Shown here: in pieces, positions 8,044 through 16,012 of the stretch
How the letters are laid out: every line of letters starts with the position of its first letter
Position numbering within the stretch: the first letter of the stretch is position 1
The notes under the pieces: generated by a model
Database searches by the model: none
The model's input: only the letters and a program-made list of their open reading frames with translations
Told to the model about the DNA's origin: nothing
Made by a program: the position numbers and the translations under genes
Origin: Chitinophagales bacterium
GTDB lineage: Bacteria > Bacteroidota > Bacteroidia > Chitinophagales > UBA10324
Assembly: GCA_013695775.1 (NCBI GenBank)
Contig: JACCZV010000061.1
Coordinates: 1-28,226, forward strand
Length of the DNA stretch: 28,226 bases
Reading direction: 5' to 3'

Positions 8044-8739
8044 ATGTTTCAAAATGAATTTAAGAAATATGCAGTTCGGCATGTAGGGATGAATAGTATG
8101 CATGTGGAAGATTATATGAGGAAATCAGTCACCAACCTCACTCCGTACATCATTGAGGAACGTCCCTTGAATGTCGCTTCGATGGATGTATTTTCAAGAC
8201 TTATGATGGATCGCATCATCTTCCTTGGTGAAGGCATAAACGATTATGTAGCGAATGTTATACAGGCTCAATTATTATTTCTCGATTCCGTTGATACCAA
8301 ACGCGACATTCAGATATATGTGAACAGCCCTGGCGGATCAGTTTATGCCGGTTTAGGTATTTACGATACAATGCAATATATAAATCCTACTGTTGCAACC
8401 ATCTGTACAGGCATAGCTGCATCAATGGCTGCGGTTCTTCTATGCGCTGGCGCAAAGGGCAGCCGTACGGGATTAAAGCATTGTAGGGTAATGATTCATC
8501 AGCCGCTGGGTGGGGCAGAAGGTCAAGCCAGCGACATTGAAATAATGGCCAAAGAAATTGTTAAAACGAAAAGAGAACTCTATGAGATCATCGCTCTTCA
8601 TACCGGTCAACCCTTCGAGAAAGTTGAGAAAGACTCCGATCGTGACTACTGGATGAAGGCAGAAGAAGCCCGCGAATATGGGATGATAGATGAAGTGTTA
8701 TTAAGAGGAAAGGATAAGAAAGAACCACTTAAAAAATAA
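8044..8739 (+). CDS. clpP: ATP-dependent Clp protease proteolytic subunit
   Basis: ClpP is the barrel-shaped serine peptidase that degrades substrates fed by ClpX or related ATPases. The catalytic triad is readable: Ser127 in GIAASMAAV, His152 in MIHQPLGG and Asp201 in DSDRDYW. NSPGGSVYAGLGIYDTMQ (94-111) is the usual oxyanion and substrate-strand region. At 231 residues it is slightly longer than E. coli ClpP, due to a longer N-terminal segment before the mature-type NLTPYIIEERP. The gene sits between tig and clpX, 18 bases after the tig stop and 86 bases before clpX, and is probably transcribed with both. Confidence 0.96.
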   Translation: MFQNEFKKYAVRHVGMNSMHVEDYMRKSVTNLTPYIIEERPLNVASMDVFSRLMMDRIIFLGEGINDYVANVIQAQLLFLDSVDTKRDIQIYVNSPGGSVYAGLGIYDTMQYINPTVATICTGIAASMAAVLLCAGAKGSRTGLKHCRVMIHQPLGGAEGQASDIEIMAKEIVKTKRELYEIIALHTGQPFEKVEKDSDRDYWMKAEEAREYGMIDEVLLRGKDKKEPLKK

Positions 8740-8825
8740 TGAACATAATCGTGGAGGTTACGTTTAGTTTAATTAGGCAACTTCATTGATGGACCTGCTC
8801 TGTTGAGTAACCTTGATAATTTTTT

Positions 8826-10058
8826 ATGAAAAAAACACCTGAAAAATGTTCGTTTTGCGGCAAAAGGAAAGAGGATACCCTCATCCTGATTTCAGGGCAG
8901 GATGCTTATATCTGCGAAGGATGCGTGGAGCAAGCGCTAACTATCATTGATGAAGAGTTAGGTAACCGGAAGCAATCGGGCGAATTCACATCTCACCCTG
9001 ATTTTAAGATTCCCCAGGAAATCAAAAACTTTTTAGATCAATATGTAATTGGGCAGGATGATGCCAAAAAAGTATTGTCCGTTGCAGTTTATAATCATTA
9101 TAAGAGACTGAATAATGCAGGCAAGGATGATGTAGAGATTGAGAAATCAAACATTTTGATGGTAGGTGACACAGGAACTGGAAAAACCCTGTTGGCCCGG
9201 ACCATTGCACGATTTTTAAATGTTCCTTTCGCCATTGTGGATGCTACCGTTTTCACTGAAGCTGGATATGTAGGTGAGGATGTTGAGAGCATTTTAACAC
9301 GTCTGCTGCAGGCATGTGATTATAACATTCCAGCTGCAGAGAAGGGAATTATTTATATTGATGAGATAGATAAAATTGCGCGAAAGAATGATAATCCATC
9401 TATTACCCGCGATGTATCAGGTGAGGGTGTTCAACAAGGATTGCTGAAACTGCTCGAAGGCACGGATGTACTCGTGCCCCCGCAGGGTGGAAGAAAACAT
9501 CCGGAGCAGAAAATGGTGAAAGTGAATACCACACAAATTTTGTTTATATGTGGTGGTGCCTTTGAAGGCATCGACAGAATTATTGCTAAAAGACATAAAA
9601 CGCACGTAATAGGTTTTAAATCCGATAAGGATCATGACAAGGTTGACCGCGGGAATCTGATTCAATATGTTACCCCACAGGACATTAAAGGCTTTGGATT
9701 GATTCCGGAATTGGTGGGCCGTGTGCCTATTGTTACCTACCTGGAACCGCTTGATAAAATTTCGCTAAAAAGGATTCTCACCGAACCTAAAAATGCACTC
9801 GTAAAACAATATAAAAAGCTCTTCGAACTCGAAAATGTGGCGCTTAGTTTTGAGGATGATGCTTTAGACTTCATTGTTGAAAAAGCAATTGACTACAAGC
9901 TGGGTGCAAGAGGCCTAAGATCAATATGTGAGGCCATCATGACCGACGTGATGTTTACGATGCCTTCAAAAAAAGATATCAGGCAATTTACCGTTACATT
10001 GCACCTGGCTGAAGAAAAAATCAATAAGTCGAAGCTTCGTCATTTAAAAGTTGCATAG
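8826..10058 (+). CDS. clpX: ATP-dependent Clp protease ATPase subunit ClpX
   Basis: ClpX is the AAA+ unfoldase that delivers substrates to ClpP. This 410-residue protein has the N-terminal zinc-binding domain (Cys8, Cys11, Cys30, Cys33), the Walker A GDTGTGKT (114-121), the pore loop GYVG (147-150), Walker B IIYIDE (175-180), the RKH loop (223-225) and the IGF loop (262-264) that docks on ClpP. All functional elements are therefore present and partnership with the upstream ClpP is expected. The 86-base clpP-clpX gap holds TAACCTTG (about 8809-8816), one base off a TAnnTTTG box, which may give extra clpX transcription. No clear terminator is seen after the gene. Confidence 0.97.
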   Translation: MKKTPEKCSFCGKRKEDTLILISGQDAYICEGCVEQALTIIDEELGNRKQSGEFTSHPDFKIPQEIKNFLDQYVIGQDDAKKVLSVAVYNHYKRLNNAGKDDVEIEKSNILMVGDTGTGKTLLARTIARFLNVPFAIVDATVFTEAGYVGEDVESILTRLLQACDYNIPAAEKGIIYIDEIDKIARKNDNPSITRDVSGEGVQQGLLKLLEGTDVLVPPQGGRKHPEQKMVKVNTTQILFICGGAFEGIDRIIAKRHKTHVIGFKSDKDHDKVDRGNLIQYVTPQDIKGFGLIPELVGRVPIVTYLEPLDKISLKRILTEPKNALVKQYKKLFELENVALSFEDDALDFIVEKAIDYKLGARGLRSICEAIMTDVMFTMPSKKDIRQFTVTLHLAEEKINKSKLRHLKVA

Positions 10059-10153
10059 ACGTCCGGGAGTAATTGAAAGGTGTTCCCCGTGACAGATGAA
10101 ATCCGCCCGGGATAATAATGTCTAACACCTCCCTCTTAATTCCAATAAAGATA

Positions 10154-10161
10154 TATCTTTG
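10154..10161 (+). promoter_or_regulatory. Promoter -7 box of rplS
   Basis: TATCTTTG fits TAnnTTTG exactly and lies 24 bases before the ATG at 10186, as expected for a Bacteroidetes promoter with a short leader. No clear TTTG -33 element is visible. The box argues against a start at the in-frame TTG at 10159, which would overlap it. Confidence 0.55.
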
Positions 10162-10185
10162 CCATCTCGTTTCAAATCTCACATC

Positions 10186-10563
10186 ATGGATGCGATTAAG
10201 TTTTTTCACCAGGAGGTGACACAGAAAAAAGATTATCCCGAATTCAAAGCCGGAGACAATGTTACCGTCTCCTATAAGATACTTGAGGGTACTAAGGAAC
10301 GCATTCAGGCATACCGTGGTGAGGTGATTCAGCGAAAAGGTTCCGGTTCCACTCAGACCTTCACGGTAAGAAAAATTTCAAATGGAGTGGGTGTTGAACG
10401 AGTATTCCCTCTTTTCTCCCCAAGCATTGATCGCATTGAGCTTAATAAGCGAGGCAAGGTAAGACGCGCACGCATCTACTATATCCGGGATCTGAAGGGT
10501 AAAAAGGCGCGAATAAAGGAAAAACGTGTACTAACTGCAGAGCCCGCCCCTACAAACGCTTAG
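10186..10563 (+). CDS. rplS: 50S ribosomal protein L19
   Basis: L19 lies at the interface of the 30S and 50S subunits. The 125-residue product reads MDAIKFFHQEVTQ at the start, then the typical FKAGDNVTVSYKILEG (about 21-36) and RIQAYRGEVIQRKGSGSTQT (about 40-59), GVGVERVFPLFSPSID and KRGKVRRARIYYIRDLKGK. The start was placed at the ATG at 10186 because it gives the family N-terminus; an in-frame TTG 27 bases upstream would add an unsupported nine residues. The slightly longer C-terminal tail (KRVLTAEPAPTNA) is common in Bacteroidetes. The gene has its own promoter and sits alone between clpX and the AT-rich lipoprotein gene. Confidence 0.96.
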   Translation: MDAIKFFHQEVTQKKDYPEFKAGDNVTVSYKILEGTKERIQAYRGEVIQRKGSGSTQTFTVRKISNGVGVERVFPLFSPSIDRIELNKRGKVRRARIYYIRDLKGKKARIKEKRVLTAEPAPTNA

Positions 10564-10640
10564 AAGATTATACTCCTTAAAAACATATAAGGTACTCTCG
10601 AAACGATCCTGTAAAAGCACCATACGACCACGCCTGCATG

Positions 10641-10660
10641 TGAATATAGATCTATATTCA
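10641..10660. repeat. Perfect 20-bp palindrome
   Basis: TGAATATAGATCTATATTCA is identical to its reverse complement. It lies 45 bases before the preferred ATG (10706) of the AT-rich lipoprotein gene and 77 bases after rplS. It could be an operator for a dimeric regulator or the footprint of an insertion; nothing in the window identifies a binder. Confidence 0.6.
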
Positions 10661-10705
10661 TTGGCACGTCAGGTGGTTATCGAATCCCATTACAATAAGG
10701 GAAAA

Positions 10706-11260
10706 ATGAGATTATCAATATTAATTATATTTTCGAGTATATTATTTTACGAGTGCAGCCTTAGTGGCTCTTTTAAAGGCTTATATAGTTATTACGAAAG
10801 TGCAAAACGAGCAAATCCGAATCTATTTGTTGAATTTGATCCTGACAATATTTTATGTGAAGCAAAAAATTCAAGCGTACCACGAGTATACATAAGTAAC
10901 GGTGTTGAACTTAGAAAATGTGCTTTTAACATTAATGATGCAGTATTTTATATCTGGTCTCCAAGGTGTAAAGGAGAATTTTGTTATTCAATCAACACGT
11001 TGCAAAAAAAATGCGATGCAAAAAATATTGAGCTATTTGTAATTGCAGAATACTATGATATTGAATTAATGCAAACGAACTATGCAATTGAAAAACCAGT
11101 GTTTGCTGTTGACACTAAATATTATAAAACAGATTTAACTTCCAACTATAGAGCAAGATTTGTATTTGACCTTACTGGAGGAAGTAATTGCACAGGGCGC
11201 TTCATTTATCTTAAGAATGGCTTGCTAATTAAATCATTTAATAGTATTGACTTATTATGA
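10706..11260 (+). CDS. Putative lipoprotein with thioredoxin-like features, AT-rich
   Basis: I do not recognise a named family. With the ATG at 10706 the product is 184 residues and begins with a lipoprotein-type signal (RLSILIIFSSILFYEC), Cys17 being the likely lipidation site although the lipobox is loose. A GTG at 10640 would add 22 residues before the signal and is less plausible. The later part has a thioredoxin-like pattern: AVFYIWSPRC (79-88) resembles the WxxxC start of redoxins, with C88 and C93 spaced CxxxxC instead of CxxC, then IELFVIAEYYD, KPVFAVD (a possible cis-proline at 131) and FIYLKNGLL. A redox role is unproven. Hand counts give about 30% GC in three of its lines against about 47% in a line of rplS, suggesting acquired or fast-evolving DNA. 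It is convergent with the peroxiredoxin gene. Confidence 0.6.
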   Translation: MRLSILIIFSSILFYECSLSGSFKGLYSYYESAKRANPNLFVEFDPDNILCEAKNSSVPRVYISNGVELRKCAFNINDAVFYIWSPRCKGEFCYSINTLQKKCDAKNIELFVIAEYYDIELMQTNYAIEKPVFAVDTKYYKTDLTSNYRARFVFDLTGGSNCTGRFIYLKNGLLIKSFNSIDLL

Positions 11261-11310
11261 AATATTTAAAGTAAAAGCCTTTGCGATAACCTTTTAGTGT
11301 CAATCCCTCC

Positions 11311-11946
11311 CTATAAATTTGGTTGCGGCGTAGTCCGCAGGTATGGTTTTACTTTGGTATATCCTTTCGGGAATTTTGATGGGATATCATCATCGCTTAT
11401 GGAATTCACAATGATACAATCGTCGCCATTTTGCCAATTGGCAGGTGTGGCAACGCTATAATTGGCAGTAAGCTGTAAAGAGTCAATGGTACGCAGCAAT
11501 TCATTGAAGTTTCTGCCGGTAGACGCTGGATAGGTCAGCATCAGCTTTATTTTTTTGTCGGGCCCAATAACAAACACAGAGCGAACCGTCATTTTATCGC
11601 TGGAATTCGGATGAATCATATCGTATAGGTTGGCAATAGTCTTATCAGGATCGGCAATCATAGGGAAATTAACGGTAGTATTCTGCGTTTCATTAATGTC
11701 GCTTACCCATTTGTGATGAGCATCCATAGGGTCTACACTGATTGCTATTACCTTTACATTTCGTTTATCGAAATCTGATTTGCTTTTTGCAACCATTCCA
11801 AGCTCAGTGGTGCACACGGGGGTGAAATCAGCTGGATGGGAAAATAAGATGCCCCAGCCATTGCCAAGCCATTCATGCAAATTGATTGTTCCTTCGGTAG
11901 TCTCTGCTGTGAAATTTGGAGCTTCATCTCCTAATCTTAGGGTCAT
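11311..11946 (-). CDS. 1-Cys peroxiredoxin (Prx6 family)
   Basis: Peroxiredoxins reduce hydrogen peroxide and organic peroxides. The peroxidatic motif SHPADFTPVC (36-45) gives Cys45 with Pro38 and Thr42, and the long C-terminal region (PANWQNGDDCIIVNSISDDD, then FPKGY and the YLRTTPQP end) is the Prx6-type dimerisation tail. At 211 residues it has the normal Prx6 length. A second cysteine (in DDCIIV) is conserved in many bacterial members, so a classical 1-Cys cycle is likely but not certain. It has no signal peptide and should be cytosolic. It lies downstream of pdxJ on the same strand with a 112-base gap and faces the lipoprotein gene. Confidence 0.93.
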   Translation of the reverse strand: MTLRLGDEAPNFTAETTEGTINLHEWLGNGWGILFSHPADFTPVCTTELGMVAKSKSDFDKRNVKVIAISVDPMDAHHKWVSDINETQNTTVNFPMIADPDKTIANLYDMIHPNSSDKMTVRSVFVIGPDKKIKLMLTYPASTGRNFNELLRTIDSLQLTANYSVATPANWQNGDDCIIVNSISDDDIPSKFPKGYTKVKPYLRTTPQPNL

Positions 11947-12058
11947 ATTTGGTTATTTATTTTTTGTGAATTAATTTCAGAATATCTTATAACGATGGCT
12001 TTCACCACGAAACCAAAAGTGTTACAGCAACTTTTTTTCATTTCTAACAACGTAAAAA

Positions 12059-12778
12059 CTAATCGCTCAGTTGTCTTCGATAAAGCTGTATAGTATTTTC
12101 TAATCCATAATATAAAGCATCACAGATCAGCGAGTGACCTATTGATACTTCCTTCAATGCCGGAATATGTTGCTTAAAAAATTTTAGATTTTGAAGATTT
12201 AAATCGTGTCCGGCATTTATTTCCAGTCCGATTTCCGAAGCAAAATCTGCTGCAGCAACATACGGCTCAATAGATTTCTCTTCATTTTCAGGATACAATG
12301 CTGCATACCGGCCAGTAAATAATTCAATGCGTTGCACATTAACCGCTTTCGCACCTTCAACAAATTCCATAACAGGATTAAGAAATAATGACACCCTGAT
12401 CCCTGCGGCCCGCAAGTCTGTTACTACAGAAGAGAGAAATGACTGGTTTTTTATAGTATCCCACCCCTCGTTGCTGGTAAGTACATTTGGCTCATCGGGA
12501 ACAAGTGTGACCTGGGCCGGTTTCAGCTTTAGGACCAGTTCGATGAACCGTTCATCAGGATATCCCTCAATATTAAATTCCGTGTTAACCGCTTTTTTCA
12601 GTTCAACAACATCGCTATATTTTATGTGCCGCTCATCCGGACGTGGATGAACAGTAATGCCCTCGGCACCAAAGCGTTCACAATCCAAGGCAACCTTAAT
12701 TACGTCGGGCAGGTTTCCTCCCCGAGCATTTCGAAGAGTGGCGATTTTATTGATGTTTACGGAGAGCCGCGTTGCCAT
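12059..12778 (-). CDS. pdxJ: Pyridoxine 5'-phosphate synthase
   Basis: PdxJ closes the ring of pyridoxine phosphate from 1-deoxyxylulose 5-phosphate and the PdxA product, in the DXP-dependent vitamin B6 pathway. The 239-residue barrel shows VNINKIATLRNARGG at the start, ITVHPRPDERHI (41-52), FNIEGYPDERF, AQVTLVPDEP and INAGHDLN. His44, Glu71 and His191 match the catalytic residues of the E. coli enzyme (45, 72, 193). Its ATG shares one base with the ahcY stop codon (TAATG on the minus strand), so the two are probably translationally coupled. No other B6 gene is in the window. Confidence 0.96.
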   Translation of the reverse strand: MATRLSVNINKIATLRNARGGNLPDVIKVALDCERFGAEGITVHPRPDERHIKYSDVVELKKAVNTEFNIEGYPDERFIELVLKLKPAQVTLVPDEPNVLTSNEGWDTIKNQSFLSSVVTDLRAAGIRVSLFLNPVMEFVEGAKAVNVQRIELFTGRYAALYPENEEKSIEPYVAAADFASEIGLEINAGHDLNLQNLKFFKQHIPALKEVSIGHSLICDALYYGLENTIQLYRRQLSD

Positions 12779-14097
12779 TAATAACGGTAATACTCCGGCT
12801 TAAAGGGACCATTCTTCGGAATTCCTAAATAGCTCGATTGATCGTCTCTCAGCTCATCCAGCTCTACTCCTATCTTCTCCAAATGAAGCCTTGCTACTTT
12901 CTCATCAAGATGTTTTGGAAGTGTATAAACTTTGTTTTCATATGCATCTGTATGATTCCAAAGTTCAATCTGGGCGAGACATTGATTGGAGAAAGAGGTT
13001 GACATTACAAAAGAGGGGTGACCCATGGCAACTCCGAGGTTCACCAAACGGCCTTCAGCAAGAACAATGATGTCTTTTTCCTCAATAGTATATTTGTCTA
13101 CCTGGGGCTTAATGACATCTTTTTTGTGGCCATAGTTTTCATTCAGCCATGCCATATCCAGCTCTACATCAAAATGGCCGATGTTGCACACAATCGCTTT
13201 GTCTTTCATTGTTCTGAAATGTTCTTCACGGATCACGCCATTACAGCCCGAGGCAGTAACAATGATATCCGCTTCCTTCACAGCGTCGTTCATTTTCTTT
13301 ACCTCATAACCCTCCATAGCTGCCTGTAAGGCGCAGATGGGGTCAATTTCTGTTACTATTACCCTGCAATGTGCTCCCCGTAATGATTCCGCAGAACCTT
13401 TTCCAACATCTCCAAAACCTGCAACCACAGCAACTTTGCCGGCCAGCATAAGATCAGTTCCGCGACGGATGGCATCTACCAATGATTCGCGGCAACCATA
13501 TTTATTATCAAACTTTGATTTAGTAACTGAATCATTTACGTTGATTGCAGGCATCGAAAGTGTTCCTTTCAGCATGCGCTCATAAAGGCGATGGACCCCC
13601 GTAGTAGTTTCCTCTGATAATCCCCTGATGTTGGCAATCAACTCAGGATACACATCAAAAACCATATTCGTAAGATCACCGCCATCATCTAAAATCATAT
13701 TCAATGGGCGGGAAGGATCTCCAAAAAATAGCGTTTGTTCTATACACCAGTTGAAATCAGCTTCACTCATTTCTTTCCATGCAAACACGGACATGCCTGC
13801 GGCGGCGATTGCTGCGGCAGCATGATCCTGGGTAGAGAAAATGTTGCATGATGACCAGCGTACCTCTGCTCCAAGCTCCGTAAGGGTTTCAATTAACACA
13901 GCGGTTTGAATGGTCATGTGAAGGCATCCGGCTATGCGCGCACCTTTTAGTGGTTTGTTAGGTCCATACTCCTCACGTATGGCCATCAATCCGGGCATCT
14001 CAGCTTCAGCAAGGCTGATCTCTTTGCGTCCCCATTCAGCAAGAGAAATATCTTTTACCTTGTATTGAAGCTCTAATTCCAATGTGCTTTTTATCAT
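12778..14097 (-). CDS. ahcY: Adenosylhomocysteinase (SAH hydrolase)
   Basis: The enzyme splits S-adenosylhomocysteine into homocysteine and adenosine and so removes the product inhibitor of methyltransferases. The 439-residue protein has all hallmarks: ARIAGCLHMTIQTAVL (53-68), the substrate residues in LDDGGD (136-141), SEETTTG (161-167) and SVTKSKFDN (190-198, with Lys193 and Asp197), the NAD-binding GFGDVG (227-232), and the C-terminal PFKPEYYRY that reaches into the partner subunit. Cytosolic tetramer in the family. It is the first gene of an ahcY-pdxJ unit with a one-base overlap, and is divergent from the bacilliredoxin gene with 197 bases between. A TAATTTTG box lies 32 bases upstream. 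I see no SAH riboswitch in the leader. Confidence 0.97.
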   Translation of the reverse strand: MIKSTLELELQYKVKDISLAEWGRKEISLAEAEMPGLMAIREEYGPNKPLKGARIAGCLHMTIQTAVLIETLTELGAEVRWSSCNIFSTQDHAAAAIAAAGMSVFAWKEMSEADFNWCIEQTLFFGDPSRPLNMILDDGGDLTNMVFDVYPELIANIRGLSEETTTGVHRLYERMLKGTLSMPAINVNDSVTKSKFDNKYGCRESLVDAIRRGTDLMLAGKVAVVAGFGDVGKGSAESLRGAHCRVIVTEIDPICALQAAMEGYEVKKMNDAVKEADIIVTASGCNGVIREEHFRTMKDKAIVCNIGHFDVELDMAWLNENYGHKKDVIKPQVDKYTIEEKDIIVLAEGRLVNLGVAMGHPSFVMSTSFSNQCLAQIELWNHTDAYENKVYTLPKHLDEKVARLHLEKIGVELDELRDDQSSYLGIPKNGPFKPEYYRY

Positions 14098-14128
14098 CTC
14101 GGCAGATAATTTTATTATATCAATGGGA

Positions 14129-14136
14129 CAAAATTA
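14129..14136 (-). promoter_or_regulatory. Promoter -7 box of ahcY-pdxJ
   Basis: On the minus strand TAATTTTG (14136-14129) fits TAnnTTTG and is 31 bases before the ahcY ATG. No clear -33 TTG is seen at the right distance. Confidence 0.45.
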
Positions 14137-14268
14137 CAAAACGGAGGGAGAAATTTAAAGCTTATGACTCCTATAATAGATAAAGCTGTTGCAGATGAGC
14201 TTCAGAGGGAAATTTACAGATGACAAGAACTTTTTTATCTGTTAAAAGATTATAAAAGCTGTTTCATC

Positions 14269-14276
14269 TATTTTTG
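14269..14276 (+). promoter_or_regulatory. Promoter -7 box of the bacilliredoxin gene
   Basis: TATTTTTG fits TAnnTTTG and ends 18 bases before the ATG at 14295, giving a very short leader. A -33 match is not evident. Confidence 0.45.
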
Positions 14277-14294
14277 TTCCCTAAATAACAGAAG

Positions 14295-14708
14295 ATGTAT
14301 CCTAAAGAAATGGTAATGCCAATGACAAGAGAACTCACAAATGAAGGGTTTGTTGAGTTGAAATCTTCCGAAGATACGGAGAAGGCACTTCAAAATAATT
14401 CAGGCACCATGCTGCTGATGGTGAACTCGGTTTGCGGATGTGCTGCCGGAAGTGCCAGGCCAGGCGTAATAGAATCCTTGCATGGTGAAAAGAAGCCTGA
14501 CCATCTTTTTACGGTTTTTGCAGGCGTTGATCAGGAAGCCACTTCGAAAGCGCGAGAGTTTCTTTTGCCCTACCCTCCCTCCTCTCCTGCAATCGCTTTA
14601 TTCAAAGACAATGAGCTTGTGCACATGGTAGAGCGTCATCAGATTGAAGGCAGACCGGCCACCATTATCGCAAAGCATTTAGAGCAAGTTTATGAGCATT
14701 ATTGTTGA
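14295..14708 (+). CDS. Bacilliredoxin of the BrxA/BrxB (YphP/YqiW) family
   Basis: This 137-residue protein matches the BrxA/BrxB (formerly DUF1094) family. The N-terminus MYPKEMVMPMTRELTNEGF is close to the family start, and the active-site CGC motif is at 47-49 in NSVCGCAAGSARPG, followed by DHLFTVFAGVDQEAT and PPSSPAIALFKDNELVHMVER. In Firmicutes these thioredoxin-fold proteins remove bacillithiol from mixed disulfides on proteins. Whether this organism makes bacillithiol is not visible here, so the thiol partner is open. The last residue is also a cysteine (Cys137). Divergent from ahcY and followed by a strong terminator, so likely monocistronic. Confidence 0.92.
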   Translation: MYPKEMVMPMTRELTNEGFVELKSSEDTEKALQNNSGTMLLMVNSVCGCAAGSARPGVIESLHGEKKPDHLFTVFAGVDQEATSKAREFLLPYPPSSPAIALFKDNELVHMVERHQIEGRPATIIAKHLEQVYEHYC

Positions 14709-14713
14709 GATTA

Positions 14714-14768
14714 AAAATGACGCCAGGATTGAACTGCAATAAAAAGCCAAATTCTGGCTCGTCATTTT
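14714..14768. terminator. Strong bidirectional terminator
   Basis: AAAATGACG (14714-14722) pairs perfectly with CGTCATTTT (14760-14768), and the inner CCAGGATT (14723-14730) pairs with AATTCTGG (14750-14757) with one wobble, leaving a two-base bulge. It separates the convergent bacilliredoxin and DUF1501 genes, and its last base is part of the DUF1501 stop codon. Confidence 0.7.
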
Positions 14769-15970
14769 CAGATAATATCCAGAATCTCAAACTTCTTACC
14801 CAAGATCAATTCATCATTAGCACCGAGCCATTTATTTAAGACGGTAGCATAGAGTTGACGGAAATCGAGGCGGTGCTTTAGATCTCCCTCATCCAGATCA
14901 TTAAGGTCAGGGGTTTCATTGAAGATGCCAGGGTGCTTCAGATTTTTTCCAAATAAAAAAATATTGTTTGCCGTTCCGTGATCTGTACCGCGGCTTGCAT
15001 TTTCAGAAACCCTTCTTCCAAACTCGGAGAAGGTAAACACAAGCACGTCCTTAAATCTATCATTCTGCTTCAGATCATCAGCGAAGGAATGCAAACCCTC
15101 CGCAAGCTGCTGCAACAACCTAGGCTGGGTGTTGGGCTGGTTGGAATGCGTATCAAAAGAGCCAAGTGAGACATAATATATACAGGTATTTATTCCGGAG
15201 ATAATCATCTCAGCTACTCTTTTCATGTGACGTCCGAATTCGGTGGTGGGATATTCATTTTTCGAAGTGTATATCTTCGAATATTCATAGATATAATCGG
15301 CGGAAGCAGTGGTCTCCACCATGGTTTTATACAGATAATCGAGGTTTGCATCTGAAGCCATGTTTTCTGCAGACGCAATCCTTTTTAAGAATGGATTTTG
15401 GGTGGCTTTGTAAAGAAGATCGGGCCGACTCACTGCTATGCCGTTTCTGTGAGCACCCTTCAGTGTCTGACTCAGCATATCATCAACTTCAATCGCCATA
15501 TGTGCGAAGCAATCATCTTTACATTGAGAATCGAGATAACGTCCTATCCATCCGGTTGTTAATGTTTCACTGGAACCAGAGGCGGTTTGCCATATATTCA
15601 TAGACCGGAAGTGCGAACGATCAGGATTTGGGTAACCCACATTGTTAAGAATGGTCATCTCTCCATTGTTAAAAATATCCCTCAGCTTAGCCATCGCAGG
15701 GTTGAAGCCCATTTCATCATTCAGCTTTAAAACCTGTTGTTGCGGTATACCCAATGTTGGCCGCTTTTTATAGTAGATATCATTGTTGAATGGGACCACC
15801 GTATTCAACCCATCATTTCCACCAGATAGTTGAATTACAACCAATATTTTATCGAGGCCTGCACCAATTCCTGAAGAATTTTGAAAGCCTTTTAAAAAGG
15901 CTGGTACGAGCATAGCGGTAGATGCTAATCCGGAATATTGTAAAAATTGTCTTCTTGAATATTTTCTCAT
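14768..15970 (-). CDS. DUF1501 protein with Tat signal
   Basis: This 400-residue protein belongs to the DUF1501 family, whose fold is related to alkaline phosphatases and sulfatases. The N-terminus has a twin-arginine signal, KYSRRQFLQYSG (3-14), followed by a hydrophobic stretch, so it should be exported folded. Family motifs include VVIQLSGGNDGLNTVVPF (about 45-62), NPDRSHFRSMNIWQ, LGSFDTHSNQ (about 266-275), FTFSEFGRRV and GTDHGTANNIFLFG. No enzyme activity is established for the family. It follows the DUF1800 gene by 42 bases on the same strand, and such pairs are very common across bacteria, implying a joint role at or beyond the membrane. Its stop codon overlaps the terminator shared with the bacilliredoxin gene. 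Confidence 0.92.
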   Translation of the reverse strand: MRKYSRRQFLQYSGLASTAMLVPAFLKGFQNSSGIGAGLDKILVVIQLSGGNDGLNTVVPFNNDIYYKKRPTLGIPQQQVLKLNDEMGFNPAMAKLRDIFNNGEMTILNNVGYPNPDRSHFRSMNIWQTASGSSETLTTGWIGRYLDSQCKDDCFAHMAIEVDDMLSQTLKGAHRNGIAVSRPDLLYKATQNPFLKRIASAENMASDANLDYLYKTMVETTASADYIYEYSKIYTSKNEYPTTEFGRHMKRVAEMIISGINTCIYYVSLGSFDTHSNQPNTQPRLLQQLAEGLHSFADDLKQNDRFKDVLVFTFSEFGRRVSENASRGTDHGTANNIFLFGKNLKHPGIFNETPDLNDLDEGDLKHRLDFRQLYATVLNKWLGANDELILGKKFEILDII

Positions 15971-16012
15971 CTTAATAAATCAATGTGGTATTCGAATGTC
16001 TACTGAATTACC

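Noticed and set aside
10664..10702. tRNA 3'-end-like string (GGTTATCGAATCCCATTA) that could mark an integration scar
   Set aside because: The T-stem bases do not pair and no acceptor or anticodon part is present.
14098..14294. Possible SAH riboswitch in the ahcY leader
   Set aside because: The predicted leader is only about 25 bases and shows no conserved riboswitch core.
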